A stretch of 64,000 bases of DNA from Tomitella fengzijianii (GCF_007559025.1 NZ_CP041765.1:3717501-3781500), one strand, 5' to 3'. Positions 34,283 through 47,180 are shown, counted from the first letter of the stretch. Numbers and translations: made by a program. Notes: generated by a model from the letters alone, not told the origin.

Positions 34283-35397
34283 CCAAGTGAACGGCGGTGT
34301 CATAGCGTCGTAGCAATGATGCTGGTGACACGGTAGGAGTGGTGGGTTGGGGCGGCGGCAGCTGACGCTGGACGACAGAGTGCAGATCGCGGTCGGGATC
34401 AAGGCCGGTCTGTCCGACGCGGAGATCGGTGAGGACATCGGCCGGAACCCGACGGTGATCTGGCGCGAACGCAAACGCAACGCCAGCGCGGCCGGCGGCT
34501 ACCGGCCAGTGGCCGCCGACCGCGCAGCACGAGGGCGCCGTAGCAGACCACAGACCCGCAAGATCGACGCGGACCCGCAGCTTGAGCTGCGGGTCCGCAC
34601 CGATCTGCGCCACTCACGCACGCCCCGCCAGATCGCCGGCAGGTTGCACCGTGAAGCTACCGACGACAGCGTGGACACCATGGTGCATTCCCCTGACGCC
34701 GGAGGCCGAACCATCTCACACGAGGCCATCTACCAGTGGATCTACGCGCTGCCCAAGGGCGAGCTCGCCAAGTCCGGGATCCTGTTGCGCTCCAAGCGCA
34801 CCCGCCGCAAGCCCCGTAAGGCGCTCGGCGAGCGCACCGGCGCGAAGATCGTCGGCATGGTCTCGATCGACGACCGGCCCGAGCAGGCCTCCGACCGCAG
34901 GGTTCCTGGATCGTGGGAAGGCGATCTGATCATCGGGAAGGGCGGCAAGTCCGCGGCCGCCACCTTGGTCGAGCGCACCAGCAGGTTCACCCTGATCTGC
35001 GGTCTTCCCGCAGGTAAGAACGCCGACGGCCTCGCAGATGTGCTCATCGATACGGTCAGCGGCATGCCCCGGCACATCCTCGGTTCCCTGACCTGGGATC
35101 AGGGGACCGAGATGGCCCGGCATGCCGCGCTGACCACGGCCACGGACCTGAAGGTGTACTTCGCTCATCCGCACTCGCCGTGGGAGCGCGGCACCAACGA
35201 GAACACGAACGGGCTGATCCGCGAGTACCTGCCGAAGGGCATCGAGATCACCGACCACCAGCCCTACCTGGACACGATCGCCGACGAGCTCAACGACCGG
35301 CCACGCGCGGTACTCGGCTTCCTCACCCCGCGGGAGGTGTTCACGAAGCTACTGGCCGAGCCGATTGCTTCCACGAGTTGACACTGCCAACTCTTGG
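34283..35397 (+). mobile_element. IS30-family insertion sequence
   Basis: About 1.1 kb, bounded by imperfect inverted repeats: CCAAGTGAACGGCGGTGTCA at 34283-34302 and the complement of CCAAGAGTTGGCAGTGTCA at 35379-35397 (CCAAG and GGC-GTGTCA conserved). It contains one intact transposase gene. Size matches IS30 elements. It abuts the 5' side of the AT-rich peptide island. No clear target duplication is visible, so exact ends are provisional. Confidence 0.72.
34347..35381 (+). CDS. IS30-family transposase
   Basis: 344 residues from TTG 34347 with AGGAG 7 bases upstream. The N-terminal HTH reads LTLDDRVQIAVGIKAGLSDAEIGEDIGRNPTVIWRE. The catalytic triad is complete with IS30 spacing: Asp193 in SWEGDLIIG, Asp251 in TWDQGTEM and Glu285 in WERGTNENTNGLIREYLPKG, i.e. 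DD(33)E. Full length, no frameshift, so the element may be active. GC content is like the chromosome, unlike the adjacent peptide island. Confidence 0.93.
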   Translation: MGRRQLTLDDRVQIAVGIKAGLSDAEIGEDIGRNPTVIWRERKRNASAAGGYRPVAADRAARGRRSRPQTRKIDADPQLELRVRTDLRHSRTPRQIAGRLHREATDDSVDTMVHSPDAGGRTISHEAIYQWIYALPKGELAKSGILLRSKRTRRKPRKALGERTGAKIVGMVSIDDRPEQASDRRVPGSWEGDLIIGKGGKSAAATLVERTSRFTLICGLPAGKNADGLADVLIDTVSGMPRHILGSLTWDQGTEMARHAALTTATDLKVYFAHPHSPWERGTNENTNGLIREYLPKGIEITDHQPYLDTIADELNDRPRAVLGFLTPREVFTKLLAEPIASTS

Positions 35398-35723
35398 GGG
35401 GGTATTCTTTGGTAGCGACATGCCTCTACGGTGACGGAAGCTGACGATCCGACACGGCCGGATCATGCTTCAATACGCTGTCCACGCAGTCCGCACATAC
35501 CTGAGACGGCGAAGCTGGGTCCACGGGCCGTAGGCTTCGATCGGCATCTACTGTGCCTCGCCTGCAAGATCTTCCAATTGCGGATCTACGTATTCAGACG
35601 CCGGATCAATCGGCATACATCCTGACTGAGTCCGGAATCTGGCCACGCAACGTTCGCGCTTCGCACTGCTTGGACCCCGCATCCGGGTGCCTTTCACCGC
35701 CCCCCCGTTCAGCAGTGTGCCCG
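35398..35723. other. gene-free spacer downstream of the IS
   Basis: About 325 bases between the right end of the IS30 element and the stop of the oxidoreductase. No convincing gene, repeat or hairpin found. Mixed composition with AT-rich patches near 35405-35420 suggests it belongs to the same foreign segment as the left side of the IS. Confidence 0.5.
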
Positions 35724-36758
35724 CTACTCCTCCGCCACCCGAACCACGAGCTTGCCGAAGTTCCGCCCCTCCAACAGGCCCATGAACGCGGCCGGCGCGT
35801 TCTCCACGCCGTCGACTATGTCCTCCCGGTAGCGCACCCGTTTGCTCTGCACCCAGTCGGACATGTCCATCAGGAAGCCCGGATACCAGTCGTCGACGAA
35901 CTCGCTCTGGATGAACCCCCGCACGGACAGGCTCTTCGTGAGTACGTAGTTCATGAATGCGGGGAGCCGGTCCGGGCCGTCGGGGCGGCCGGGCAGGTTG
36001 TACTGCGACACCAGCCCGCACACCGGCACCCGCGCGTACGTGTTGAGCAGCGGCATCACCGTGTCCGTCACGGGGCCGCCGACGTTCTCGAAGTACACGT
36101 CGATCCCGTCGGGCACCACGTAGGCCAGCTGCTCCGCGAACTCGGGCGAACGGTGGTCCACGGCCTCGTCGAACCCCAGCCTGCCGCGCACGTAGTCGCA
36201 CTTGTCGGGCCCGCCGGCGATGCCGATGGCCCGCGCCCCCTGCAGCTTCGCGATCTGCCCCACCACCGACCCGACCGGCCCGCTGGCCGCCGCCACCACC
36301 ACGGTCTCGCCCGCGACCGGTCTGCCGATGGCCAGCAGTCCCGCGTAGGCCGTGAAACCGGGCATGCCCAGCACCCCCAGCGCCGTCGACAGCGGCGCCC
36401 GCCGGGCGTCGAGCTTGCGCACGCGTGCGCCGTCCTCCACCGCGTGCGTCTGCCAGCCGGAATAGGACAGAACGTAGTCGCCCGCGTCCACGCCCGGGTA
36501 CCGCGATGCGAGCACTTGGGCGACGGTGCCGCCCACCATGACGTCGTCGATCTCCATCGGCTCCGCATACGACTCGGCGGTACTCATACGTCCGCGCATG
36601 TACGGGTCCAGCGACAGGTAGATGATCCGCAGCAGCACCTGGCCGCGCCCCACCGGCGGCAGTTGCGCCGTCTCCAACCGGAAGTTCTCCTCGACGGGGG
36701 CGCCGTGCGGGCGGGACGCGAGAACGATGCGGGTGCTCTGGACGATCTGGTCGGTCAT
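35724..36758 (-). CDS. NADP-dependent oxidoreductase, CurA/leukotriene-B4-reductase type
   Basis: 344 residues, medium-chain reductase without zinc ligands. N-terminal LLRIIYLSLDPYMRGRMS, the substrate-domain end GMPGFTAYAGLL, the NADPH-binding loop VVAAASGPVGSVVGQIAKLQGARAIGIAG, and DVYFENVGGPV are diagnostic of the CurA/PTGR group. These reduce the C=C bond of alpha,beta-unsaturated ketones or aldehydes. ATG 36758 chosen at the start of the conserved domain. The 260 bases upstream hold no gene. Confidence 0.9.
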   Translation of the reverse strand: MTDQIVQSTRIVLASRPHGAPVEENFRLETAQLPPVGRGQVLLRIIYLSLDPYMRGRMSTAESYAEPMEIDDVMVGGTVAQVLASRYPGVDAGDYVLSYSGWQTHAVEDGARVRKLDARRAPLSTALGVLGMPGFTAYAGLLAIGRPVAGETVVVAAASGPVGSVVGQIAKLQGARAIGIAGGPDKCDYVRGRLGFDEAVDHRSPEFAEQLAYVVPDGIDVYFENVGGPVTDTVMPLLNTYARVPVCGLVSQYNLPGRPDGPDRLPAFMNYVLTKSLSVRGFIQSEFVDDWYPGFLMDMSDWVQSKRVRYREDIVDGVENAPAAFMGLLEGRNFGKLVVRVAEE

Positions 36759-37017
36759 CGACGGGTACCTCGTGTTGGCGGCCGGGCGCGGTGCTCGGTA
36801 CCACCATAGGAGCACCAGTTGGTCGTGCGCCCGAATACCGCGGACTCCGCCCGCGAAATCACCGTCGCACCCCGGACGGGCCGGCCAGGAGGCGCCCGCA
36901 ACCGGGGGAACGACCGGCGTCCTGTGGGGGCAGGAAGCGATCGGCCGGTAGCAGCAGCCGGCTTCATCGCACTCCAGAGGGCCGTTGCACATACTCCTGG
37001 CCCTTCTGCGTGATTGG

Positions 37018-37251
37018 TCAGGCGGGGCGGCGCAGTTCGTGTTCGGCGGCGCGGCGCAGCCACGCTGATACTGAACGGTCGTCGGCCTCGGCGGCACGGC
37101 GGATCTGCTCGAGCAACTCGGGCGGAAACCGCACCGGCACCGGATCCGACAGCCGGGGCCGGCGACGCACCGCCGGGCCTTGGGGCTTTTGGTTTTCCGG
37201 CTGCGCGTAGAAGTCGTATTCCTGCTCTGGAGTCATCGGCTTGGTGGTCAT
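37018..37251 (-). CDS. BrnA-like ribbon-helix-helix antitoxin
   Basis: 77 residues. A hydrophilic N-terminus (MTPEQEYDFYAQPENQKP) is followed by SDPVPVRFPPELLEQIRRAAEADDRSVSAWLRRAAEHELRR, a ribbon-helix-helix DNA-binding domain. It overlaps the upstream toxin-like gene by 4 bases (ATGA). Toxin-first, antitoxin-second order with a C-terminal RHH is the BrnT/BrnA arrangement, in which the complex represses its own promoter. Confidence 0.75.
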   Translation of the reverse strand: MTTKPMTPEQEYDFYAQPENQKPQGPAVRRRPRLSDPVPVRFPPELLEQIRRAAEADDRSVSAWLRRAAEHELRRPA

Positions 37252-37571
37252 CGGTCCCTCCGATACTGGTCGGCGAGGTTGCGTGAGGCTTGGTAGCACC
37301 CGATGGGGCGGCAGCGGCGGGGATCGCCCGACCGCGCCGGGGCCAGGGGAACGACGAGCACCGTCCCTGCCACCTCGGCGCACATTAGCCAGTGCGCGGG
37401 TGGCTTCGCCGGATAGAACAACGGATCGGTCGCCCACACGTCGGCGATGTCGTCGACACCCAGGCGCGGGTGCTTGAACAGGTGTGCGGCCTGAACGTCG
37501 ATCTCGAACGGATCCTCGTCATCGAGCCGGTTCGGATCGAAGAGTTCACCCACACCCAAAGTGTAATACAA
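37248..37571 (-). CDS. BrnT-like toxin
   Basis: Up to 107 residues; start TTG 37571 is the longest option and GTG 37553 is equally possible, neither with a clear ribosome site. The order FEIDVQAAHLFKHPRLGVDDIADVWATDPLF, a central strand WLMCAEVAGTVLVVPL, then RCRPIGCYQASRNLADQYRRD follows the BrnT fold: F-D--A--NL-KH--L---D---V--DPL, then RPI--Y-A-R----Y. BrnT toxins are RelE-like ribonucleases. Identification rests on pattern and on the coupled RHH gene. Confidence 0.65.
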   Translation of the reverse strand: MYYTLGVGELFDPNRLDDEDPFEIDVQAAHLFKHPRLGVDDIADVWATDPLFYPAKPPAHWLMCAEVAGTVLVVPLAPARSGDPRRCRPIGCYQASRNLADQYRRDR

Positions 37572-37659
37572 ACGAGTACGTTCTGCTCCCCTCGAAGTTC
37601 ACCGTACTCCGTCGAACTTCGACGGGCCCGTCTGTGCGCAGACCCCGGAGCGGAATCCC

Positions 37660-39252
<1,593 letters not shown>

Positions 39253-39350
39253 GCGTACCTCCGCTCCGCGCCCCCTCACCGGCAGCCTAGGCAGCGCGGG
39301 CGGCGTCCGGCCCCGAATCGGCGGCGCAGGTGAGGGAGCGCGCCGGGGGA

Positions 39351-39418
39351 GCGCGCCGACCAGGCGAAAACTGTCACCGCGGCGCCCGGAACGTGCGGAG
39401 AACGCTTGCTCGGCGCGC
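39351..39418. repeat. palindromic intergenic element, copy 4
   Basis: 68 bp with ends GCGCGCCGACCAGGCG / CGCTTGCTCGGCGCGC (14 of 16 positions pair). The most divergent interior of the family, but the right end GAGAACGCTTGCTCGGCGC matches copy 5. Lies between the copper ATPase stop (39450) and the esterase start. Confidence 0.72.
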
Positions 39419-39449
39419 GGACGGCGCACCGTCGGCCGGGACGGGGCGG

Positions 39450-41624
39450 TCACCGCGCGGCGACGGCCGCCGGCACCCGCTCCTCGTCGGCCCGCACCGC
39501 GCCCGCCACCGTGGCCGGGTCCAGGTCGAGCCGGCGCAGCAGCTGCGCGTTGAGCGCCACCACCACCGTGGACAGCGACATGAGCACCGCGCCCACCGAC
39601 ATCGGCATCGTGAACCCGATCGGCGCCAGCACCCCGGCGGCCAGCGGCACGCTGACCAGGTTGTAGCCGGCCGCCCACCACAGGTTCTGCTTCATCTTGC
39701 GGTACCCGGCGCGCGAGAGCGCGATCACCGACAGCACCGCGCGCGGGTCGTCGCCGGCCAGGACCACCCCGGCCGAGCCGATCGCCACGTCGGTGCCCGC
39801 GCCGATCGCGATCCCGACGTCGGCCTGTGCCAGTGCGGGGGCGTCGTTGACCCCGTCGCCCACCATGGCCACCACGCGGCCGTCGTCCTGCAGCCCCTTC
39901 ACGCGGGCCGCCTTGTCCTCCGGCCGCACGCCCGCGAAGACGCCGTCGATGCCCAGGTCGTCGGCCACGCTGCGGGCCACCGACTCTGCGTCGCCGGTGA
40001 TCATCACGACCTCCACGCCCGCGCGGTGCAGCGCATCCACCGCGGGCTGCGACTGCGGCCGCACCGCGTCGGCCACCGCGATGGCGCCGATCACCTCGCC
40101 GCCGCGCAGTACGTGCAGCACCGTGTCACCGTGGTCGCGCCACCGCCGGGTGCCGTCGAGCGGGTCGCGCCCGGCCTCGCCCAGCAGGTGCGGACCTCCC
40201 ACACGCACCTCGGCGCCGTCGACCAGAGCCGTCACACCCACCGCAGGCGACGACGAGAACTCCGCCGCGCCGGGCACCGCGACGCCGTCCGCCTCGGCGC
40301 GGCGCACGATCGCCCGGGCCAACGGGTGCTCGCTGGGCGACTCGGCGGCCGCGGCCAGCGCCAGCACCCGCTGCTCGCCGCCCTCGTCGACGGCGATCAG
40401 GCCGGTGACCTCCGGCTCGCCCTCGGTGAGCGTGCCCGTCTTGTCGAACACCACCACGTCCACCGACCGCATGCGCTCCAGCGCCAGCCGGTCCTTCACC
40501 AGCACCCCGGCGCGCGCCGCCCGCTCGGTGGCGATGGCCACCACCAGCGGGATCGCCAGGCCCAGGGCGTGCGGGCAGGCGATGACGAGGACCGTGATCA
40601 CCCGGACCACCGCGTCATCCCCCGACCCCGCGACCGCCCACGCGATCGCCGTGAGCACCGCCGCGCCCAGAGCGAACCAGAACAGCAGCGCCGCCGCCCG
40701 GTCCGCGATGCGCTGGGCCCGCGACGACGACCCCTGCGCCTCCTCGACCAGCCGCCGGATGCCGGAGAGCGCCGTGTCGTCGCCCGTGGCCGTGACGCGC
40801 AGGCGCAGGCCCGAGTCGGTGGCCACCGTGCCCGCCACCACCGTGTCGCCCACGCCGCGGCGGACGGGGCGGGACTCGCCGGTGATCATCGACTCGTCCA
40901 CGTGCGCGGAGCCGTCGATCACCGCGCCGTCGACGGGGACGCCGCCGCCGGGGCGCACCAGGACGACGTCGCCCACGCTCAGGTCGGCCGGGTCGACGGC
41001 GGTGGCCTCGCCGGTGTCGGGGTCCACCCGCTCGGCCTCGTCGGGCAGCAGCGACGCCAGCGACTCCAGGGCCGAGGTGGTGCCGGCGAGCGAGCGCATC
41101 TCGATCCAGTGGCCCAGCAGCATGATCACCACCAGCAGCGCCAGCTCCCACCAGAACTCCAGGCCCGAGTCGAGGATCGACAGCGTCGCGCCCCACGACG
41201 ACAGGAACGCCACGGTGATGCCCAGCGAGATGAGCAGCATCATGCCGGGCTGCCGCTTGCGCAACTCGTCCCAGCCTCCGGTGAGGAACGGGCGTCCGCC
41301 CCAGACGTACATGACGGTGCCCAGCACGGGCGCGATCCAGCCGACGCCGCCCGGCAGGTGATAGCCGATCAAGTGCGCGAACGCCCCGGAGAACGCCACC
41401 ACCGGCACCGCCAGCACCAGATTGAACCAGAACAGGCGGCGGAACTGGGCGACATGGTCGGCGTGGCCGCCCGCGCCGTGGCCGGCGTGGGATTGGGATC
41501 CGTGGGATCCGTGGCCGGCGTGGCCGGAGTTGTCAGAGTGCTCGGCATGCTCGTCGTGCTGTCGGTGGTCCCCGTGTGCCGCAGTGCCGGCGTGGCCGTG
41601 GTGCCCCGCCTCGTGTCCGTTCAT
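39450..41624 (-). CDS. copB: copper-translocating P-type ATPase, CopB type
   Basis: 724 residues. The N-terminus (residues 1-57) has 16 His, a metal-binding tail, in place of the CXXC domains of CopA. The membrane motif CPH (Cys350-Pro-His352 in VIACPHALGL) defines the P1B-3/CopB group. Phosphorylation motif DKTGT (Asp394), TGES in the actuator and GDGVNDAPAL in the hinge are intact. It exports copper across the cytoplasmic membrane. A CsoR-type operator lies 39 bases upstream of the start, indicating copper induction, but no csoR gene is in the window. ATG 41624 begins the His tail. Confidence 0.92.
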   Translation of the reverse strand: MNGHEAGHHGHAGTAAHGDHRQHDEHAEHSDNSGHAGHGSHGSQSHAGHGAGGHADHVAQFRRLFWFNLVLAVPVVAFSGAFAHLIGYHLPGGVGWIAPVLGTVMYVWGGRPFLTGGWDELRKRQPGMMLLISLGITVAFLSSWGATLSILDSGLEFWWELALLVVIMLLGHWIEMRSLAGTTSALESLASLLPDEAERVDPDTGEATAVDPADLSVGDVVLVRPGGGVPVDGAVIDGSAHVDESMITGESRPVRRGVGDTVVAGTVATDSGLRLRVTATGDDTALSGIRRLVEEAQGSSSRAQRIADRAAALLFWFALGAAVLTAIAWAVAGSGDDAVVRVITVLVIACPHALGLAIPLVVAIATERAARAGVLVKDRLALERMRSVDVVVFDKTGTLTEGEPEVTGLIAVDEGGEQRVLALAAAAESPSEHPLARAIVRRAEADGVAVPGAAEFSSSPAVGVTALVDGAEVRVGGPHLLGEAGRDPLDGTRRWRDHGDTVLHVLRGGEVIGAIAVADAVRPQSQPAVDALHRAGVEVVMITGDAESVARSVADDLGIDGVFAGVRPEDKAARVKGLQDDGRVVAMVGDGVNDAPALAQADVGIAIGAGTDVAIGSAGVVLAGDDPRAVLSVIALSRAGYRKMKQNLWWAAGYNLVSVPLAAGVLAPIGFTMPMSVGAVLMSLSTVVVALNAQLLRRLDLDPATVAGAVRADEERVPAAVAAR

Positions 41625-41662
41625 CGTGCTCCACCTCGTCCGTGTCGCGCCCCGCCGTTTTG

Positions 41663-41679
41663 ATACCCCCATAGGGTAT
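41663..41679. promoter_or_regulatory. CsoR-type copper operator
   Basis: Inverted repeat ATACCC-N5-GGGTAT (spacer CCATA), the G-tract palindrome bound by CsoR-family copper sensors. It is placed just upstream of the CopB-type ATPase. Repression without copper and derepression with Cu(I) is expected from the family. Confidence 0.75.
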
Positions 41680-41737
41680 ATGACATCGACTCCATTGGTA
41701 ACCCATGCGCGGGGGTTCGTCAAGAGGGCGGCAGCCG

Positions 41738-41801
41738 GCGCCGAGCAAGCGGATTCTGTACGCGGGGGCGCCGAAACCGGCAGAGAATGCTTGCTCGGCG
41801 C
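41738..41801. repeat. palindromic intergenic element, copy 5
   Basis: 64 bp with a perfect 13-bp inverted repeat (GCGCCGAGCAAGC at 41738-41750, complement at 41789-41801). Its right half GCGCCGAAACCGGCAGAGAA matches the reverse complement of copy 1's left half (GCCGCCAAACCGGCAGAAA), so the element occurs in both orientations. Located in the divergent spacer upstream of the copper ATPase. Confidence 0.85.
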
Positions 41802-41917
41802 ACGCGGATCGCGAGTGCCGGAGCGGTCGTCCACAACCGCCACCGCTCTCCACAGGATTCTGCATTTCCCCAGGTCGCAGCGAGCCGGCAGAGGGAGCGC
41901 CGCCAGGCCGGTCGGCC

Positions 41918-42808
41918 ATGCTCGGGGCCGTGGACATCGACGACGCGCCGTTCCGGGGCACCGAGGCGCTGGCATCCGGGGCCGTCTCCCGGCGGCGCCT
42001 GGCAGAGCAGCACCGGCGGATCCTGCCCGGCGTGTACCTGCACACCGCGGCGGCGCTGACCCCGCTGCAGCGCGCCCGGGCGGTGTGGTTGTGGTCGCGG
42101 GGACGCGCGGTGCTGGCCGAGGTGTCCGCGGCGGCGGTCCTGGGCGCGCACTACCTGGGCGACCACACGCACGCCTGCTGCATCCGCGCCGCGCCCTGCC
42201 ACCTCGCGCCGCGGTACGGCTGGCTGCACGTGCACCAGGACCGCCTCGACCCCGAGGACGTGCAGCGGGTGCGGGGCATGGCCGTCACCTCGCCCGCCCG
42301 CACCGCGTTCGACGTGGCGCGCCGGATGCCGTATCCCGCGAACGTCGAGGTGATCGACCAGATCTATCAGGCCACCGGGCTCACCCGCCGCGGGCTCGCC
42401 GAGTACGTGGCCGAGCATCCCGGTTTCCGCGGCGTCGCGCAGGCGGCCGCGGCCGTCGAGGCATCCGACGAGGGCGCCGAGTCCGTGTGGGAGACGCGGG
42501 CGCGCATGGCCGTCGTCGCCGCCGGGCTCCCCCGCCCCGAGGCCCAGGTCGACATCCGCGACGCCGACGGCGCCTTCCTCGCCCGCGTCGACATGTGCTG
42601 GCCGCAGTACCGGGTGATCTTCGAGTACGACGGCGACGGCGCGCACTCCACCGTCCGGCAGCGCGACCGCGACATCACCCGGTGGAACGACCTCACCGAC
42701 GCGGGATACACAGTCATCCGGGTGCGCGCGCCGCACCTGCGGGGCGCCATGCCGCGGGTGCTGGAGCAACTGCGGGCGGCGCTCCGAAAGGCCGGCGCGG
42801 GCGTGTGA
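41918..42808 (+). CDS. AbiEi-like N-terminus with DUF559-type nuclease-fold C-terminus
   Basis: 296 residues. The N-terminal part (ASGAVSRRRLAEQHRRILPGVYL) resembles the winged domain of AbiEi-type antitoxin-like proteins common in actinobacteria. The middle (LTPLQRARAVWLWSRGRAVLAEVSAA) is helical. The C-terminal part has an endonuclease-like core: SVWETRARM, DGAFLARVDMCWPQYRVIFEYDGDGAH and RWNDLTDAGYTVIRVRAPHL, like DUF559/Vsr proteins. These occur in many copies per genome; a nuclease role is plausible but undemonstrated. Convergent with the FadB-like gene. Confidence 0.72.
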   Translation: MLGAVDIDDAPFRGTEALASGAVSRRRLAEQHRRILPGVYLHTAAALTPLQRARAVWLWSRGRAVLAEVSAAAVLGAHYLGDHTHACCIRAAPCHLAPRYGWLHVHQDRLDPEDVQRVRGMAVTSPARTAFDVARRMPYPANVEVIDQIYQATGLTRRGLAEYVAEHPGFRGVAQAAAAVEASDEGAESVWETRARMAVVAAGLPRPEAQVDIRDADGAFLARVDMCWPQYRVIFEYDGDGAHSTVRQRDRDITRWNDLTDAGYTVIRVRAPHLRGAMPRVLEQLRAALRKAGAGV

Positions 42809-42823
42809 AAGGACCGGCCCCGC

Positions 42824-42879
42824 CGAGCAAGCGGATTCGGCACGTCTTCGAGCTGTGATGTGCCGAATCCGCTTGCTCG
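42824..42879. repeat. palindromic element, copy 6, as a perfect 20-bp hairpin
   Basis: CGAGCAAGCGGATTCGGCAC (42824-42843) and its exact complement (42860-42879) with a 16-base loop. The outer ends match the family, while the interior has become fully self-complementary. It sits between two stop codons of convergent genes (42808 and 42888) and probably serves as a bidirectional terminator. Confidence 0.88.
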
Positions 42880-42887
42880 CGCAGGTG

Positions 42888-44963
<2,076 letters not shown>

Positions 44964-45050
44964 GTGCGTGCCTTTCTCGATTCGTGGGCCTGCGGCCCCT
45001 GCGTCCCCGTCCCCCTGCTGCTCAGTCGCCCCGTGACCGCGCCCGGCCGG

Positions 45051-46283
45051 TCACGCGCGCGGCTCCCGGTGCCTGCGCAGCTCCTGGCGGGCGATGGCTC
45101 GTTTGTGCACCTCGTCGGGGCCGTCGGCCAGCCGCAGGGTGCGTACGCCCGCCCAGGTGCGCGCCAGCGGGAAGTCGTCGGTGACGCCGCCGGCGCCGTG
45201 CACCTGCACCGCGCGGTCGAGCACCTTGAGCGCCATCTGCGGCGCCGCCACCTTGATGGCGGCGATCTCGGTGCGGGCCGCCTTGTTGCCCACCGTGTCC
45301 ATCATGTGCGCGGCCTTGAGGGTGAGCAGGCGGACCATCTCGATCTCGATGCGTGCCTCGGCGATCCAGTCCTGGATGTTGGCGTTCTCCGCGATGGGCT
45401 TGCCGAAGGTGACGCGGTGCAGCGCCCGCTCGCACAGCAGGTCCAGGGCGCGCTCGGCCATGCCGACCATGCGCATGCAGTGGTGGATGCGGCCGGGCCC
45501 CAGGCGCGCCTGGCTGATCGCGAAGCCCTCGCCCTCGCCCTTGAGAACGTCCTCGGCGGGCACCCGCACGTCGGCGAAGTCGATCTCCGCGTGCCCCTCA
45601 CGGTCCTGGTATCCGTACACGGGAAGCCCGCGCAGGACGGTCACGCCGGGGGCGTCGATGGGCACGACCATCATCGACTGCTGGCGGTGCACCTGGGCCG
45701 ACGGGTCGGTCTTGCCCATGACGATCATGACCTTGCAGTTCTTGTGCAGGGCGTTGGACGCGAACCACTTGCGGCCGTTGAGGACGTAGACCGCGTCCGC
45801 ACCCTCGCCCTCGCGCACCATGGACATCTCGATGTTGGTGGCGTCCGAGCTGGCCACGGCGGGCTCGGTCATCGCGAACGCCGAGCGCATGGTGCCGTCC
45901 AGCAGCGGCGCCAGGTACTTCGCCTTGTGCTCGTCGGTGCCGAAGAGCTCGAGCACCTCCATGTTGCCGGTGTCGGGCGCGTTGCAGTTGCACGCCTCCG
46001 GCGCCAGGTGCGGGCTGCGGCCCATGACCTCCGCGAGCGGCGCGTATTCGAGGTTGGTCAGTCCCACGCCCGACGACGGGTGCGGGTGGAAGAGGTTCCA
46101 CAGGCCGCGGCGGCGGGCCTCCGCCTTGAGCTCCTCGATGATCGGCGGGTGGAAGTGCGGGTCGCCGGACTCGCGCATCTGCTGCTCGTACACCGGCTCG
46201 GCCGGGTAGACGTGGGTGTCCATGAACTCGAGCAGGTCCGCGCGGATCCGTTCGGCGCGTTCGGAGATGTCGAACATCGGCAT
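45051..46283 (-). CDS. acyl-CoA dehydrogenase (ACAD10/11-like)
   Basis: 410 residues; ATG 46283 has AGGAG 5 bases upstream. FAD/substrate motifs [19 protein letters not shown] and [11 protein letters not shown], then [21 protein letters not shown] and, near the end, [17 protein letters not shown]. The start [29 protein letters not shown] is that of the ACAD10/11-like branch rather than FadE short-chain enzymes. It oxidises an acyl-CoA to enoyl-CoA. Probably cotranscribed with the FadB-like gene 87 bases downstream. Confidence 0.9.
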   Translation of the reverse strand: MPMFDISERAERIRADLLEFMDTHVYPAEPVYEQQMRESGDPHFHPPIIEELKAEARRRGLWNLFHPHPSSGVGLTNLEYAPLAEVMGRSPHLAPEACNCNAPDTGNMEVLELFGTDEHKAKYLAPLLDGTMRSAFAMTEPAVASSDATNIEMSMVREGEGADAVYVLNGRKWFASNALHKNCKVMIVMGKTDPSAQVHRQQSMMVVPIDAPGVTVLRGLPVYGYQDREGHAEIDFADVRVPAEDVLKGEGEGFAISQARLGPGRIHHCMRMVGMAERALDLLCERALHRVTFGKPIAENANIQDWIAEARIEIEMVRLLTLKAAHMMDTVGNKAARTEIAAIKVAAPQMALKVLDRAVQVHGAGGVTDDFPLARTWAGVRTLRLADGPDEVHKRAIARQELRRHREPRA

Positions 46284-46335
46284 TGTCGCTCCTGACGGTG
46301 GATGGGTTGGGGCGTGCGGCGGGACGGGTTTCCGC

Positions 46336-47157
46336 TCAGCTCTCACCGTCCAGCAGCGATTCCTGGTAGCGCTGCATGCCGCGAAGCCACCTGTCGTAAT
46401 CGGATCCCTTGCGCCGGTACATGTCCAGCACCTCCGGGTGCGGGAGGATGAGGAACCGCTCCTCCTCGACGGCCGCCAGCACCCCGGCCGCGACCGTCGC
46501 CGGGGTGAGCACCTCGCCCGCGCTGGTGACGGCGCGGGTGGCGGCGGCGCCCAGGCGGCCTCCGGAGCGTTCCCCCTCGCGCAACAGTGCTGTCTCGACG
46601 CCCATCGGGCACAGGCAGCTCACGTGCACGCCGCTGCCGCCGTACGTGACGGCGAGCCACTCGGCGAACCCCACCGCCGCATGCTTGCTCACCGAGTAGC
46701 CCGCGGAACCGATCTGCGTGAGCAGGCCGGCCGCCGACGCGGTGGACACGAAGCAGCCGTCGCCGCGTTCCGCCCACCCCGGCACCAGCAGCCGTGCCGC
46801 ACGGATGTGGGCGCGCAGGTTGACGTCCAGCACCTGGTCCCACTGGTCCTCCGACAGGTCCAGGCCGGGCGCACCGGCGATGCCCGCGTTCGCGAAGTAC
46901 ATGTCCACCGGGCCGAACTCCGCCGCGGCGCGCGCGATGAGTCGTTCGATCACCTCGGTGCGGGCGACGTCGCCGCCCTCGGCGACCGCGGTGCCCGGGT
47001 GGGCGGAGTCGATCTCCGCGGCCACCCGTTCCGCCGCGGCATCGTCGAGGTCCGCGACGACGACGCGGGCCCCCCGGTGCACCAGCCCCCTCGCGACAGC
47101 CGACCCGATACCCCCGCCGCCGCCGGTGACGACGGCCGTCCTGCCCTGGATCTTCAC
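46336..47157 (-). CDS. short-chain dehydrogenase/reductase
   Basis: 273 residues, classical [11 protein letters not shown] cofactor loop at residues 11-18, acidic residue in VVVADLDD favouring NAD(H), NAGIAG, Ser in VSTASAAG and YSVSK with the catalytic Tyr and Lys. The C-terminus carries an extra helical extension ending in [18 protein letters not shown]. Part of the acyl-CoA degradation cluster; a hydroxyacyl or alcohol substrate is inferred from context only. Confidence 0.88.
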   Translation of the reverse strand: MKIQGRTAVVTGGGGGIGSAVARGLVHRGARVVVADLDDAAAERVAAEIDSAHPGTAVAEGGDVARTEVIERLIARAAAEFGPVDMYFANAGIAGAPGLDLSEDQWDQVLDVNLRAHIRAARLLVPGWAERGDGCFVSTASAAGLLTQIGSAGYSVSKHAAVGFAEWLAVTYGGSGVHVSCLCPMGVETALLREGERSGGRLGAAATRAVTSAGEVLTPATVAAGVLAAVEEERFLILPHPEVLDMYRRKGSDYDRWLRGMQRYQESLLDGES

Positions 47158-47180
47158 GCCCGGTCCTCTCGTGGTGTTCG

